DNA from: Hoeflea sp. 108
GTDB taxonomy: Bacteria; Pseudomonadota; Alphaproteobacteria; Rhizobiales; Rhizobiaceae
Length of the DNA: 64,000 nucleotides
Reading direction: 5' to 3'
Assembly: GCF_000372965.1 (NCBI RefSeq)
Contig: NZ_KB890024.1
Span: 932,839-996,838 of the forward strand
Position numbers and translations under genes: made by a program
The notes under the pieces: model-generated
The model's database searches: none
What the model was told of the DNA's origin: nothing
The model's input: the letters and a program-made list of their open reading frames with translations, nothing else
Part shown: piece after piece, positions 34,148-43,609 of the stretch
Layout of the letters: every line of letters begins with the position of its first letter
Position numbering within the stretch: the first letter of the stretch is position 1

Positions 34148-34582
34148 TCAGGTCTTGTGAATGGGGCGGGAGGAGGCCTGCCAAGCAGCTCCCGTATCGG
34201 TCAGCCGGGCCTCGATGACCTCGACCTCGAGGCGGATCGCTGCGTTGCCGGAAAAGGTGAGCTCGATGGTTCCCACCGGCTGCTGCGCCGCGGCGAAGCG
34301 CACCGCCAGCAACTCCAGCACGTCGTCCTTCTTGTCGCGCGAAATGCCGTGCAGCTTTGCCGAAAGCACGCGGTCGAAATGCAGGATCGAGCGGCGGCGC
34401 TCATATTTCGGACGGAAGAAGCCGGTCTTGGTTTCCCAGGCGAAGCGGTTCATCGCCAGCGCGAAACGCTTGGCGGCCGGCTGATACTCGAAGTCGCCGA
34501 CCTTGACGGTCGCGTCCTGCACATGCGCAGAGACGATCTCCAGATCCTGTTCGTCGAGTGCGACTAGCTTGAGCTGGGTCAT
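34148..34582 (-). CDS. DUF2948 family protein
   Basis: 144-aa conserved protein of unknown function found between murA and hisD in Rhizobiales. Begins MTQLKLVALDEQDLEIVSAH; ALAMNRFAWETKTGF near residue 45 and RRRSILHFDRVLSAK near 66 are characteristic. The ATG at 34582 is chosen by homology; the longer reading frame has no family match. Confidence 0.9.
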   Translation of the reverse strand: MTQLKLVALDEQDLEIVSAHVQDATVKVGDFEYQPAAKRFALAMNRFAWETKTGFFRPKYERRRSILHFDRVLSAKLHGISRDKKDDVLELLAVRFAAAQQPVGTIELTFSGNAAIRLEVEVIEARLTDTGAAWQASSRPIHKT

Positions 34583-34743
34583 GTGGGATCGGCAGCCTGC
34601 TTGGAAACGATATGCTTCCTGCCTTGTTAGGCGGTCTTGATGCAGCGCGCAACCGAGCCGGAAGGCAGTAGCGGAATAGGGCACCAAGGCATTGGGGCAG
34701 AAGTCACTTGCCGCCCGTTGCCTTGTTCCCTAGGCGCGGCGGC

Positions 34744-36033
34744 TCAGCCGCTGATGCGCTCGATGATGGCGCCGCAGCGCGACAGCTTTTCTTCCAGTCG
34801 CTCGAAGCCACGGTCGAGATGGTAGACGCGGTTGACGGTCGTCTCGCCTTCGGCGGCGAGGCCGGCAATGACCAGCGACACCGAAGCGCGCAGGTCGGTC
34901 GCCATGACCGGTGCGCCCTTGAGTTTGGAAACACCCTCGACGATCGCCGTCTGGCCCGACAGCGTGATGTGGGCGCCAAGGCGGGCGAGTTCCTGCACGT
35001 GCATGAAACGGTTCTCGAAGATCGTCTCGGTGATCTTCGACTTGCCTTTCGACATGGTCATCAGGCCCATGAACTGCGCCTGCAGGTCGGTGGGGAAGCC
35101 GGGGAAGGGCTCGGTCACCACGTCGACGGGCGAGATACCCGAGCCGTTGCGCATGACACGGATGCCGGAATTGGTCGGGATGATTTCGGCGCCGGTGCGG
35201 GAAATCACGTCGAGTGCGCCCTGCAAAAGGTCGGCGCGCGCGCCTTCCAGCAGCACATCGCCCCCAGTCATGGCAACGGCCATGGCGTAGGTGCCGGTCT
35301 CGATGCGGTCGGGGATCACGCGGTGGCGTGCGCCCGACAGCGAATCGACGCCTTCGATGGTGATCGTCGAGGTGCCGGCGCCTGAAATCCTGGCGCCCAT
35401 GGCGTTGAGGCATTCGGCGAGGTTGACGACCTCGGGCTCACGGGCGGCGTTTTCAAGCACCGTTTCGCCGCGGGCGAGCGTTGCCGCCATCATCAGCACA
35501 TGCGTGGCGCCGACAGAGATTTTTGGGAAGACGTAACGATTGCCGGTAAGCCGGTTCTTGGCGGTGGCCAGGATGTAGCCATTGTCGACATCGATCTGGG
35601 CACCGAGCGCCTGCAGTCCCTCGATGAACAGGTCGACCGGGCGCGTGCCGATGGCGCAGCCGCCCGGCAGCGACACCTTGGCTTCGCCCATGCGGGCGAG
35701 CAGCGGGCCGATGACCCAGAAGCTGGCGCGCATCTTGGAGACCAGCTCATAAGGAGCAGTGGTGTCGACGATGTTGCGCGCGGTGAACGAGATGGTGCGC
35801 GAATAGCCTTCGCCTTGGCGCTCGCGGCGGCCGGAGACGGAATAGTCGACGCCGTGATTGCCGAGGATGCGGATCAGTTGCTCGACGTCGGCCAGGTGCG
35901 GCACGTTTTCGAGCGTCAGCGTATCGTCTGTCAGCAGCGAGGCGATCATCAGCGGCAGGGCCGCGTTCTTCGCGCCCGAGATCGGGATGGTTCCGGTCAG
36001 CTCGTTGCCGCCGACAATTCTGATGCGATCCAT
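34744..36033 (-). CDS. murA: UDP-N-acetylglucosamine 1-carboxyvinyltransferase
   Basis: 429-aa enzyme adding enolpyruvate from PEP to UDP-GlcNAc, the first committed step of peptidoglycan synthesis. Seen: GNELTGTIPISGAKNAALPL at the N-terminus, PGGCAIGTRPVDL with the PEP-binding/fosfomycin-target cysteine at residue 126, and EPFPGFPTDLQAQFMGLMT near 299. ATG at 36033 matches the family start. First gene of the conserved block. Confidence 0.96.
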   Translation of the reverse strand: MDRIRIVGGNELTGTIPISGAKNAALPLMIASLLTDDTLTLENVPHLADVEQLIRILGNHGVDYSVSGRRERQGEGYSRTISFTARNIVDTTAPYELVSKMRASFWVIGPLLARMGEAKVSLPGGCAIGTRPVDLFIEGLQALGAQIDVDNGYILATAKNRLTGNRYVFPKISVGATHVLMMAATLARGETVLENAAREPEVVNLAECLNAMGARISGAGTSTITIEGVDSLSGARHRVIPDRIETGTYAMAVAMTGGDVLLEGARADLLQGALDVISRTGAEIIPTNSGIRVMRNGSGISPVDVVTEPFPGFPTDLQAQFMGLMTMSKGKSKITETIFENRFMHVQELARLGAHITLSGQTAIVEGVSKLKGAPVMATDLRASVSLVIAGLAAEGETTVNRVYHLDRGFERLEEKLSRCGAIIERISG

Positions 36034-36165
36034 TGGCCGTCGTTTCTCCGGGGGGATCCCGGTTCTGGCGAGAAATTTTCTTGCCGCCCGTCTAGACCAT
36101 CGCGCTTTCTGGTTCAAGAAAGCCGGATTTGCGGTCTTTGGGCGCCAAGCGCCTGCCGTCGCCGG

Positions 36166-36366
36166 TCAGGCCTTCTCGGGTTTCTCTTTGTCACCCTCTC
36201 GGCCACCCTCGGCCGCTGCAAGGCCATCGGGCCGCGTATCGGCCTCGCCTGTACGTCGCGAACGCGCCTGCGCCTTGCGTTTCATCAGGTTGGCACGCAG
36301 CTCGGCCGCCAGCCGCGCCTTGCGTAGGTCGGCGTCAGCTAAGGGTGGTTTCTTGGTCGACGACAT
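36166..36366 (-). CDS. Small basic protein of unknown function
   Basis: 66-aa, lysine/arginine/alanine-rich protein (ADADLRKARLAAELRANLMK, KRKAQARSRRTGE), probably a single long helix with a charged tail. Similar small frames precede murA in related genomes as far as I recall. The ribosome site is weak, so a start at 36408 is possible. Function unknown. Confidence 0.55.
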   Translation of the reverse strand: MSSTKKPPLADADLRKARLAAELRANLMKRKAQARSRRTGEADTRPDGLAAAEGGREGDKEKPEKA

Positions 36367-36524
36367 GTGGTGGTCCCCGCTTGTCGTTCGTTCATAGCGG
36401 CTTGGCAACGGAAATGGCCAGTATTGTGGCGTAAGCGGGCCTGTGGAAAATCTTCTGAAAAATGGTTCAACTCATAACTTGCGCTTCCGGGAATCATGTG
36501 GCACAAGCCGCCCCGTTCACGGTC

Positions 36525-36599
<75 letters not shown>

Positions 36600-36849
36600 T
36601 TCCATCTCCTTGATGGCAAACAACATTCTGGATTTGTTGGCTTTTCCGCCGCCCTGATGGTGCACAGGGGCGTTCGTGTCGCCTTGCCAGCCATTTTCGA
36701 ACTCGACCGTATCGACCGGTATAGCCGCAGCACCTGGCGGGGTGGCTTTAGGGTCGCGTGTCGGATTGGCTTGACCCATTGTGCTGCGCTTCACCTTGGC
36801 GCTGGTCCGCAGCGGTAGTGCTGCGTCTGAAGCGTACGGCAAAACAACG

Positions 36850-37626
36850 CTATTCGTGTGCGATCAGTTCTCTGGTGATTCTCTCGGTGGAGAGGCCTAT
36901 CTCGGTCACCAGCTTTCGGCGGAGCGCCGCCGCGTAGTCGTCCGGTGTATCCGGCGCAATGACAAATGCCCCCGGACCGCCAATGACATTGTCAGCGAAG
37001 TATTGGGTGAGGTCGTACTTGACGCCGCGCGTCATCCCGGGAATGGCGATTGCGTTGATCGTGTAGCCCTTCGCAATCGCCTTTTGTCGGCTGTCGTGCA
37101 AAGGCAAGCCGTCGTTGTTGGTGCCGTTGGCGGAGATGTCGATGATCTTGGTGGAGGCATTGCCAGCGTATTTGTCCAGTAGCAAACTGGCCAGATTGAT
37201 GGCGAAGGAAATGGAAGTTCCGCAGGAGTCCTCGCATCCGTAGCCTCTGTCGCCGTTTTCCCTGATGAACGACGCCACGGGTTGTGCGTCCCCGAGCCCG
37301 CAGACGCTTGTCCAAGGCACCACCGACCGCATCTTCCCGGGACTTGACCATTCGACATAGGTGACCGCGATGCAGCCGGCGCGGTTGCGAGTAATGGCCG
37401 CTATGACCTCGGGCGAGGAGATTGCGGTGGCATGGCCTTCACGTTGCAGGTCGGCGGTTGCGGGGTCGATGGATGCCGAGACATCGACTGCAAATACAAT
37501 CGCCGCGTCAACCTCGGCCGCGCCTGCCTGTGCCCCCAAAAGCGCCGGGACCGCGAGTATCGTCATCAGCCATGCAAGGGAATTTGCATCTGCTGCGCCT
37601 TCGCCACGAAGCCGCTCCACGCACAT
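36850..37626 (-). CDS. DUF1194 domain protein (von Willebrand A-like), probably exported
   Basis: 258-aa protein with a hydrophobic N-terminal stretch ending at AGAAEVDAA, probably a signal peptide; an internal ATG at 37566 (MTILAVPALLGAQ) may be the true start. The mature part has a MIDAS-like VFAVDVSASID followed by KIIDISANGTNNDG, as in VWA folds. Typical of Rhizobiales; function unknown. Four cysteines in two pairs (VCGLG, GCEDSCG) may form disulfides. Confidence 0.8.
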   Translation of the reverse strand: MCVERLRGEGAADANSLAWLMTILAVPALLGAQAGAAEVDAAIVFAVDVSASIDPATADLQREGHATAISSPEVIAAITRNRAGCIAVTYVEWSSPGKMRSVVPWTSVCGLGDAQPVASFIRENGDRGYGCEDSCGTSISFAINLASLLLDKYAGNASTKIIDISANGTNNDGLPLHDSRQKAIAKGYTINAIAIPGMTRGVKYDLTQYFADNVIGGPGAFVIAPDTPDDYAAALRRKLVTEIGLSTERITRELIAHE

Positions 37627-37799
37627 GATGCCCTCTACGCCTCAAACAACATCCCCGATGCTACGCCAGCTTCCTGGCGCCTGACAGATGACCGAAGGAG
37701 CTAGGCATATTGCGGGTGCTTGGTGATTGGGAGCAGTCCTGACCGACCCTGGCCATGGCACCTGAGTAGTCTGTCGACGCGAAGTGCTCTTAAGCTCGC

Positions 37800-39761
37800 T
37801 TACATCGTAGCTTTCGCCTTTCCGCTCGCCTTCCGCTTGGCCGGTGCACGGCGTCGGACCATGCGCTTGGCGGCCTTGGGCGGGACGGCAGGCGTGTTGG
37901 CCAACGCGCCTTCGGCGGCGCCTGCAAGATCGAAAGCGATGAAGTCGGCGTTGAGTTCGCTCGCCAGTTCGTCCGCGTCGCGGTTGGGCAGCTGGTCGCT
38001 CCACAACACGACACCGACACGGAGCGACGGTCTTGTGCGCTTGAGGCGCCGCACCAGGAAGCGGCCGTGGTTCAGCGAATCGGCGTTGAGGAAGCCGACA
38101 ACGACCGTGTCGCGGCCTTCGAGTGGCAAATCGCGGATGCGACTTGGTTCGGCGTCGGCATGGCTGGCCGTTGCCGTATCGGCGCCCTGCACTGACAGCA
38201 CCTGGGCGAGCATGGTGACCGCCGCATCGTCGAGGTCGCCGCGCCCGCCAATGCACAGCACCGAGCGGCCGGTGCCGTCGGGCAGGTCTATTTCACCGTT
38301 GCCCCCTTCGTCGGCGGCGGTTTCGTCGTCGTCTTCCTCCTCCGCCTCTTCCCGTGCGATCTCCTCGAGATTGGAGACGAGCATGCGGGCGCTGCCGGCG
38401 ACACGCAGTCTCTGTTCGTCGTTCATCGCCCCGCGCGCCCGGTCGCGTTCGCCGAGCAGAAGGGCAGGGATCGCCACCTGGCTGTAGAAATCAGCGAGGT
38501 AGATGGTCTCAAGCATTTCTTCGGCCTGGTCTGTGGGTTCGTCCGAATCGCCCGACAGCAGGCGCTGGTAGAGCCGTTCCTTGGGGTCGAGCACAGGTTC
38601 GTTGCCGAACAGCACCTCCAGGAACTCGAATTGCGGCACATGCTTGCCGAGCACCACGAGGCAGACGGTGAGCGGCGTCGACAGCACCAGTCCGACAGGC
38701 CCCCAGAGCCAGGTCCAGAAGATCGCGGAAACGATGATGGCGAGCGGCGAAAGCCCTGTCCTGGAACCGTAGAGCCAGGGTTCGACGACATTGTTGATGA
38801 TGAGTTCCATGACCAGGAACAGGGCGGCCGCCCACAGCACCAGCGACCAGCCCGGCGAGACGGCAAGCGCCAGAAACAGCGGCAGAATCATCGCGATTGC
38901 CGGGCCGATATAGGGCACGAAACGCAGGACGATCGACAGCAGGCCCCAGAGCAGCGCGTTGGGGATGCCGAGCGCCCACAGGCCAATGGCTATGGGCACG
39001 CCATAGGTGACGTTCACCACCAGTTGCATGAGCAGATATTGGCCGACGCGGCTGCCGGCATCCTGCAGCGCCTCGGTGGTGCGGTTGAGGTCGCCATAGC
39101 CGACGAGGCGGATGAAGCGGTCGCGCAGATCTTCGCGTTCGAGCAGCATGAAGATGACCACGACGATAACCAGACCTGCTGTGGCCAGCGGACCGATCAG
39201 TGGCGAGATCAGGTTCTTCAAGAGTTCGATCGGCTTTTCCGGATTGAAGACCTCGACCAGCAAAGGCTGTTGCCGTGCAGGTGCCGGCTCGGGCGAGGTG
39301 TTTGCGGCCGGTCCTTCAGGCTTGTCGATCTCCTGGCCGATGCGTTCGACAACGCGGCCAAGCCGCTCGATGATGCCATTGCCGCTGCCACTTTCCTTGA
39401 GCGAGCGAATCTTCTCGACGATGTTGGCCTGGTAGGTCGGCACGTTTTCGGCGACTTGCGCGACCTGCGTGGCGACGACGAAGCTGAATATGGAAACCAC
39501 CGCAAAGGCTGCTATGACGCAGGCGATGACGGCAGGCAGCTTCGGCACGCCGAGACGTCTCAGCCATGAGACGATCGGCGCCAGCGCGAAGGTCAAAAGC
39601 ACCGCGATGGCGAGTGGCAGGAAGACGTCGCGGGCGAAATAGAGGATCGCAACGGTCGCTGCGGTTGCCGCAAATGTCGGGAGCGCCGTGCGCATGCCCG
39701 GCTGCAATGACAGGCGTGAGCCCGATTCGCTGTTGTTCAAACCTGCATCTGCCACCGACAC
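37800..39761 (-). CDS. AI-2E-family transporter with extra C-terminal domain
   Basis: 653-aa protein. Residues about 25-395 are a standard AI-2E/PerM-type transporter with eight hydrophobic segments (ILYFARDVFLPLAIAVLLTF, LLWGLLSIVLRFVPYIGPAI, IINNVVEPWLYGSRTGLSPL). Residues about 470-490 are a run of acidic residues. Residues about 510-625 form an alpha/beta domain (RSVLCIGGRGDLDDAAVTML, TVVVGFLNADSLNHGRF) recalling the B12-binding/flavodoxin-like fold. The tail is basic (KRMVRRRAPAKRKASGK). Usual members are about 350-400 aa, so the cytoplasmic extension is an addition. The cargo is unknown. Confidence 0.85.
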   Translation of the reverse strand: MSVADAGLNNSESGSRLSLQPGMRTALPTFAATAATVAILYFARDVFLPLAIAVLLTFALAPIVSWLRRLGVPKLPAVIACVIAAFAVVSIFSFVVATQVAQVAENVPTYQANIVEKIRSLKESGSGNGIIERLGRVVERIGQEIDKPEGPAANTSPEPAPARQQPLLVEVFNPEKPIELLKNLISPLIGPLATAGLVIVVVIFMLLEREDLRDRFIRLVGYGDLNRTTEALQDAGSRVGQYLLMQLVVNVTYGVPIAIGLWALGIPNALLWGLLSIVLRFVPYIGPAIAMILPLFLALAVSPGWSLVLWAAALFLVMELIINNVVEPWLYGSRTGLSPLAIIVSAIFWTWLWGPVGLVLSTPLTVCLVVLGKHVPQFEFLEVLFGNEPVLDPKERLYQRLLSGDSDEPTDQAEEMLETIYLADFYSQVAIPALLLGERDRARGAMNDEQRLRVAGSARMLVSNLEEIAREEAEEEDDDETAADEGGNGEIDLPDGTGRSVLCIGGRGDLDDAAVTMLAQVLSVQGADTATASHADAEPSRIRDLPLEGRDTVVVGFLNADSLNHGRFLVRRLKRTRPSLRVGVVLWSDQLPNRDADELASELNADFIAFDLAGAAEGALANTPAVPPKAAKRMVRRRAPAKRKASGKAKATM

Positions 39762-39869
39762 CCCCTTGCTGCCGACTGCGCGGCATGGGGGCTTAAAGCC
39801 GGAGGTCGGCCAATCGTTCCCGCATATCGTCCCGGCATGGCTGTTTCGTCGGCAAGTGTAGCGGAAAAA

Positions 39870-40820
39870 TCAGCGGCAGGCCCGGTTGATGCGGCGGCCG
39901 ATCTGCCAGAAGGCGGATTTGCTGTAGTCGCGCCGGCGGCCCTCGTCGGCAGGCGCCGGGGGCGGGCAGGGGATCCTGTAGCCGAAGGGCGCCGCGACAA
40001 GACCGCCGCGTTCGGCCCAGTAGTCGTCGAGGTCGGCCTGCATCATGCCCCGGCGCTTGGCGCGGCGCTGGTTGATGACATGGCCTGCGTTGGACACCGC
40101 CAATACATGCGGTGCGCCGGTCGACGTGGCGAGGCCCTGGAAAACCAGCAGCATCGCATCCTTTGGCCGGAGCCCGCCCATGCAGCGTGTCGCCGCAATT
40201 ATGGCGCGCTTGGCGGCATCGCCCTTCGGGCCCTGCATGCCGCCGATGGCGGCGGTATTGCCGCTGTTTTCGGTGAAGATGAAGGTGGCTGTCCATAAAA
40301 GGTAGTCGTCGCTGGTGCGACGCAGGCGCAGGGAAAAGGCGCCCTCGTGCCGGCAGCCGCAATGGTCGGCGAGCCGCATCTCGACCAGATAGCTGTCGGT
40401 GCGGCCGGCGACCGTTCCGAGAACAAGTCTGCCGCCCTGCCAAAGCGTGGCCAGATCGGCCTGGGCCATCAATTCGGCGGCGATGCGGAAGCTGTCGGTG
40501 AGGAGGTCGAGACGCCAGCGGCTTGGCGCTCCATGCAGGAAGAACGCCGCAGTCGACTTGCGCAGGAGGTCGTCATGCGGACGGCCGAGCCCCTGATCCG
40601 CGCCGAAGTCGCCGACGAAGCGCAGCCAGCGCAGCGTGGTCGCGGGGCGGATCGCCAGCCGAAGGCAGAAGGTGAGCGAGCGCTTGAGCGTCAGGCGCCT
40701 GCCGAGGCTCAGCACCTGCCAGGCGACCGAGCCGCCGCGCGCGGCCGGAGTGTTGGCCGAATCCGGTTGCTGCCGGCCAAGGTCCGGGTTCCATTCGTGA
40801 CGCACGGGCGCACCCCTCAA
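39870..40820 (-). CDS. DUF535 (VirK/YbjX-like) family protein
   Basis: 316-aa protein with the DUF535 pattern: helical N-terminus, LWTATFIFTENSGNTAAIGG near residue 174, LRPKDAMLLVFQGLA near 216 and DLDDYWAERGGLVAAPFGYR near 263. VirK/YbjX members are linked to antimicrobial-peptide resistance and virulence in enterics; the biochemical role is unknown. It stands between the AI-2E and phospholipase D genes on the same strand. Confidence 0.8.
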   Translation of the reverse strand: MRGAPVRHEWNPDLGRQQPDSANTPAARGGSVAWQVLSLGRRLTLKRSLTFCLRLAIRPATTLRWLRFVGDFGADQGLGRPHDDLLRKSTAAFFLHGAPSRWRLDLLTDSFRIAAELMAQADLATLWQGGRLVLGTVAGRTDSYLVEMRLADHCGCRHEGAFSLRLRRTSDDYLLWTATFIFTENSGNTAAIGGMQGPKGDAAKRAIIAATRCMGGLRPKDAMLLVFQGLATSTGAPHVLAVSNAGHVINQRRAKRRGMMQADLDDYWAERGGLVAAPFGYRIPCPPPAPADEGRRRDYSKSAFWQIGRRINRACR

Positions 40821-40916
40821 GCTGATTTGCCCCGGTCGTTCGACCGGCGCGGCACATCTAAAGGGCCCATTGGGTTACGCCTGCATTGCACCCAGGGCGG
40901 GAAGGGTGTGAAACGG

Positions 40917-42464
40917 TTACAGTTGGGATTCGATCGGCAGATAGCCGATCAGCCAGGCGATGAGCCGCCGCCGCAGACTTGCGCGCGGTTCGTGGCCGAG
41001 TTCGTCGGCTTCGTGGGAATCCGTGTCCGTCCAGCTGATACGCCCGTCGTCGAGTGCCAGCTGGAACGCGCAGTGCGGCGATATCTGCGAGGCGATCACA
41101 GCCGCGACCTCGCTGGCCAGTTCCTCCTGCCTGAATAGCACGCCCATCTCGGTGTTGAGCGAAGCCGAGCGCGGATCGAAGTTGAACGAGCCGACGAAGC
41201 CGGCCGAAATGTCGGCGACAAAAGCCTTGGTGTGCAGGCTGGCACCCTTGGAGCCGAACAGCGACAGATCAGTGCGCTCATCCTCGGGCTTGAGTTCGAA
41301 CATGTGTACACCGGCCGCAAGCAGCGGCTTGCGATAGCGCGCGTAAGCGCCATGCACGGCGGCCACGTCGGTGGCGGCCAGTGAATTGGTCAGCACGGTG
41401 ACCTTGACGCCCTGTTCGGCAAGCGCCGAAAGCTGGCGCGTGCCGCCCTCGCCGGGGATGAAATAGGGCGAAACGATCTTGAGTTCGCGCTTGGCCGAGA
41501 ACAGCACCGGCCGAAGCGCTGTCATCAGCCAGCCGTCTTCGCCTGCGCCCATGGCCTTTTCCGGCGGGTCGGAGACGACCACCGCCTCGCTTGTCCAGCG
41601 CAGCTTGCCTGTGCCGGCGGTAGACCATTCGCGGCTTTCCGCGGCGACGCGGTGGATGTAGGGCGCGGCAAGCCCCATGGTCGCGACCTTCTCGAGCCGG
41701 GCCCGCAAGGCTGGCAGGTCCCCCTTGGCCATGCCGGTGACGTGGCGGATGGGCAGCACGGCTTCGCTGTTCCAGAAGCGGTCAAAGATGCTCTCGGCCT
41801 GTTCGACGGCGGGGCCGACGAGCAGAAGGTCCATGTCGCGGAAATTCGATTCTTCCGAGGCGTCGAAATAGGCGTCGCCGATGTTGCGACCGCCGACGAT
41901 CGCCAGCCTGCCGTCCGAGATCCAGGCCTTGTTGTGCATGCGCCTTGTGGTGCGCACGGCCCGCAGGATGAGCTCGATGCCGCGCTGCAGGCCAAAGGCG
42001 CGCGCCCAGCTCGGATTGAACAGCCTGACTTCGATGTTGGGATGGCTGTCGAGCGCAAGGTAGTTGGGGTCATAGCCCCTGGCATTGATGTCGTCGAGGA
42101 TCAGCCTGACGCGGACGCCACGGTCGGCAGCCCCGAGCACCTCGCGGGAAAGCAGGCCGCCGGTCAGGTCGTCCTTCCAATAGTAATATTGCAGGTCGAG
42201 GCTGCGCTGTGCGTGCCGGGCGGTATAGGCGCGCACCGCAAAGGCATGCAGGTTGCTGGACAGCAAGGCAAGGCCGCTCTGGCCGGTGTGGTTGTCGGTG
42301 AGCTGCGAGACCAGCGTGTCGAATTCGGCCGTGCCCGTCTTGGTAAGCGCATGCGACGGCTCGCCGCGCGCGCGCCTGGCGAAGCGGCCATAGGCATAGA
42401 CCGCCAGCAGCGAAGCGATGACCAGGATGCCAGTAACGGCAATGACGATGCCGATGAGCTTCAT
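40917..42464 (-). CDS. Phospholipase D-like membrane protein
   Basis: 515-aa protein with an N-terminal membrane anchor (residues 3-27) and two HKD-type motifs: MHNKAWISDGRLAIVGGRN near residue 177 and LHTKAFVADISAGFVGSFNF near 414. It resembles cardiolipin-synthase-like/phosphatidyltransferase proteins acting on phospholipids. Start at ATG 42464; earlier in-frame residues are non-homologous. Divergent from the EEP phosphatase gene, a pairing often seen with ybhO/ybhP-like genes. Confidence 0.88.
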   Translation of the reverse strand: MKLIGIVIAVTGILVIASLLAVYAYGRFARRARGEPSHALTKTGTAEFDTLVSQLTDNHTGQSGLALLSSNLHAFAVRAYTARHAQRSLDLQYYYWKDDLTGGLLSREVLGAADRGVRVRLILDDINARGYDPNYLALDSHPNIEVRLFNPSWARAFGLQRGIELILRAVRTTRRMHNKAWISDGRLAIVGGRNIGDAYFDASEESNFRDMDLLLVGPAVEQAESIFDRFWNSEAVLPIRHVTGMAKGDLPALRARLEKVATMGLAAPYIHRVAAESREWSTAGTGKLRWTSEAVVVSDPPEKAMGAGEDGWLMTALRPVLFSAKRELKIVSPYFIPGEGGTRQLSALAEQGVKVTVLTNSLAATDVAAVHGAYARYRKPLLAAGVHMFELKPEDERTDLSLFGSKGASLHTKAFVADISAGFVGSFNFDPRSASLNTEMGVLFRQEELASEVAAVIASQISPHCAFQLALDDGRISWTDTDSHEADELGHEPRASLRRRLIAWLIGYLPIESQL

Positions 42465-42630
42465 GCGCCGAGCCGCCAGCCTCCCATAGCCATAAGTTTG
42501 CCACGCCAATGCGGTGGATGGCACTGCTGGCCGATGTGGAAAAACTCGAACACTGCAACCATATAGGTTAGACTGAACGGCGACGCATGCCGCAACTGAA
42601 CATGAATTTCCCAGAGATTCCAGACGCGTG

Positions 42631-43467
42631 ATGGCTAGCAGACAAGGCTTGGAGATTCGGGACAAGGAAGGTGCCTCGCGCCATCCTGTCGCCCCCCGCC
42701 ATCACGATGGCGATTCCGTTTCCGAAACAGGCACCCACAGCGAAATCGTCGTTGCTTCCTACAACGTCCACAAATGTGTCGGGCTCGACCGTCGCTTCGA
42801 CCCGGTGCGGACGATGCAGGTCATTTCCGAGATCGACGCCGACGTCATCGCCCTGCAGGAGGCCGACCAGCGCTTCGGCGACCGCGCCGGCCTGCTCGAC
42901 CTTGCCGCCGTCGAGCGCGAGACGGGCCTCATCCCGGTGCCGCTTGCAGGACGTCTCAAGAGCCATGGTTGGCACGGCAATGTCGTCCTGTTCAGGAAGG
43001 GCTCGGTCGCCTCGGCCAGGCAGCTGGTGTTGCCGGGTGCCGAGCCGCGCGGCGCTGTCATTGTCGATCTCGAACTGGAGGCCGGCCCGCTGCGCGTCAT
43101 CGCCGCGCATTTCGGGCTTTTGCGCCATTCGCGCAAGTTGCAGGCCGGCACGCTTCTGACTGCGGCCGAACTGCACAGCGACAAGCCGACCGTGCTGGTT
43201 GGCGATCTCAACGAGTGGCGGCTGGGCAAGCGTTCGTCGCTGCGCAGCCTGGAGCCGGCCTTCGGCCCGGCACATGCCATCGTTCCCAGCTTCCCGTCGC
43301 GCTTCCCCGTGCTTGCGCTTGATCGTGTCATGGTCCGCCCGCACAACCTGCTCACCGATGTGCAGGCGCATGACACCGCGCTCGCCCGCATCGCCTCCGA
43401 TCACCTGCCGATCAGGGCCGTGATCCGCCTGAGCGGCAAGCGCGGCGGCATGGCCGCTGCCGCCTGA
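42631..43467 (+). CDS. Endonuclease/exonuclease/phosphatase (EEP) family protein
   Basis: 278-aa single EEP domain: VASYNVHKCVGLD near residue 40, DVIALQEADQR near 69, GDLNEWRLG near 190 and SDHLPIRAVI near 252, the usual metal and catalytic residues. It resembles YbhP-type phosphodiesterases, often next to phospholipase D-like genes, which suggests a shared role in lipid metabolism. GTG at 42628 directly before the ATG is an alternative start. Confidence 0.87.
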   Translation: MASRQGLEIRDKEGASRHPVAPRHHDGDSVSETGTHSEIVVASYNVHKCVGLDRRFDPVRTMQVISEIDADVIALQEADQRFGDRAGLLDLAAVERETGLIPVPLAGRLKSHGWHGNVVLFRKGSVASARQLVLPGAEPRGAVIVDLELEAGPLRVIAAHFGLLRHSRKLQAGTLLTAAELHSDKPTVLVGDLNEWRLGKRSSLRSLEPAFGPAHAIVPSFPSRFPVLALDRVMVRPHNLLTDVQAHDTALARIASDHLPIRAVIRLSGKRGGMAAAA

Positions 43468-43609
43468 AACGGCCCCAGCGTAAGGCCGGCGCGTCATTAT
43501 TGCCCCTTGCGTGCGCAGGTGGTTGCCATATCACCTCCGTAAAAACGGGACCCGGCAAACATGCCGGCTGTGGGAGAGGGACGAAACGACAGGCGCTGGA
43601 GAGGCGAGC

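Noticed and set aside
38631..39569. 312-codon plus-strand frame
   Set aside because: Antisense to the AI-2E gene; no recognisable domain.
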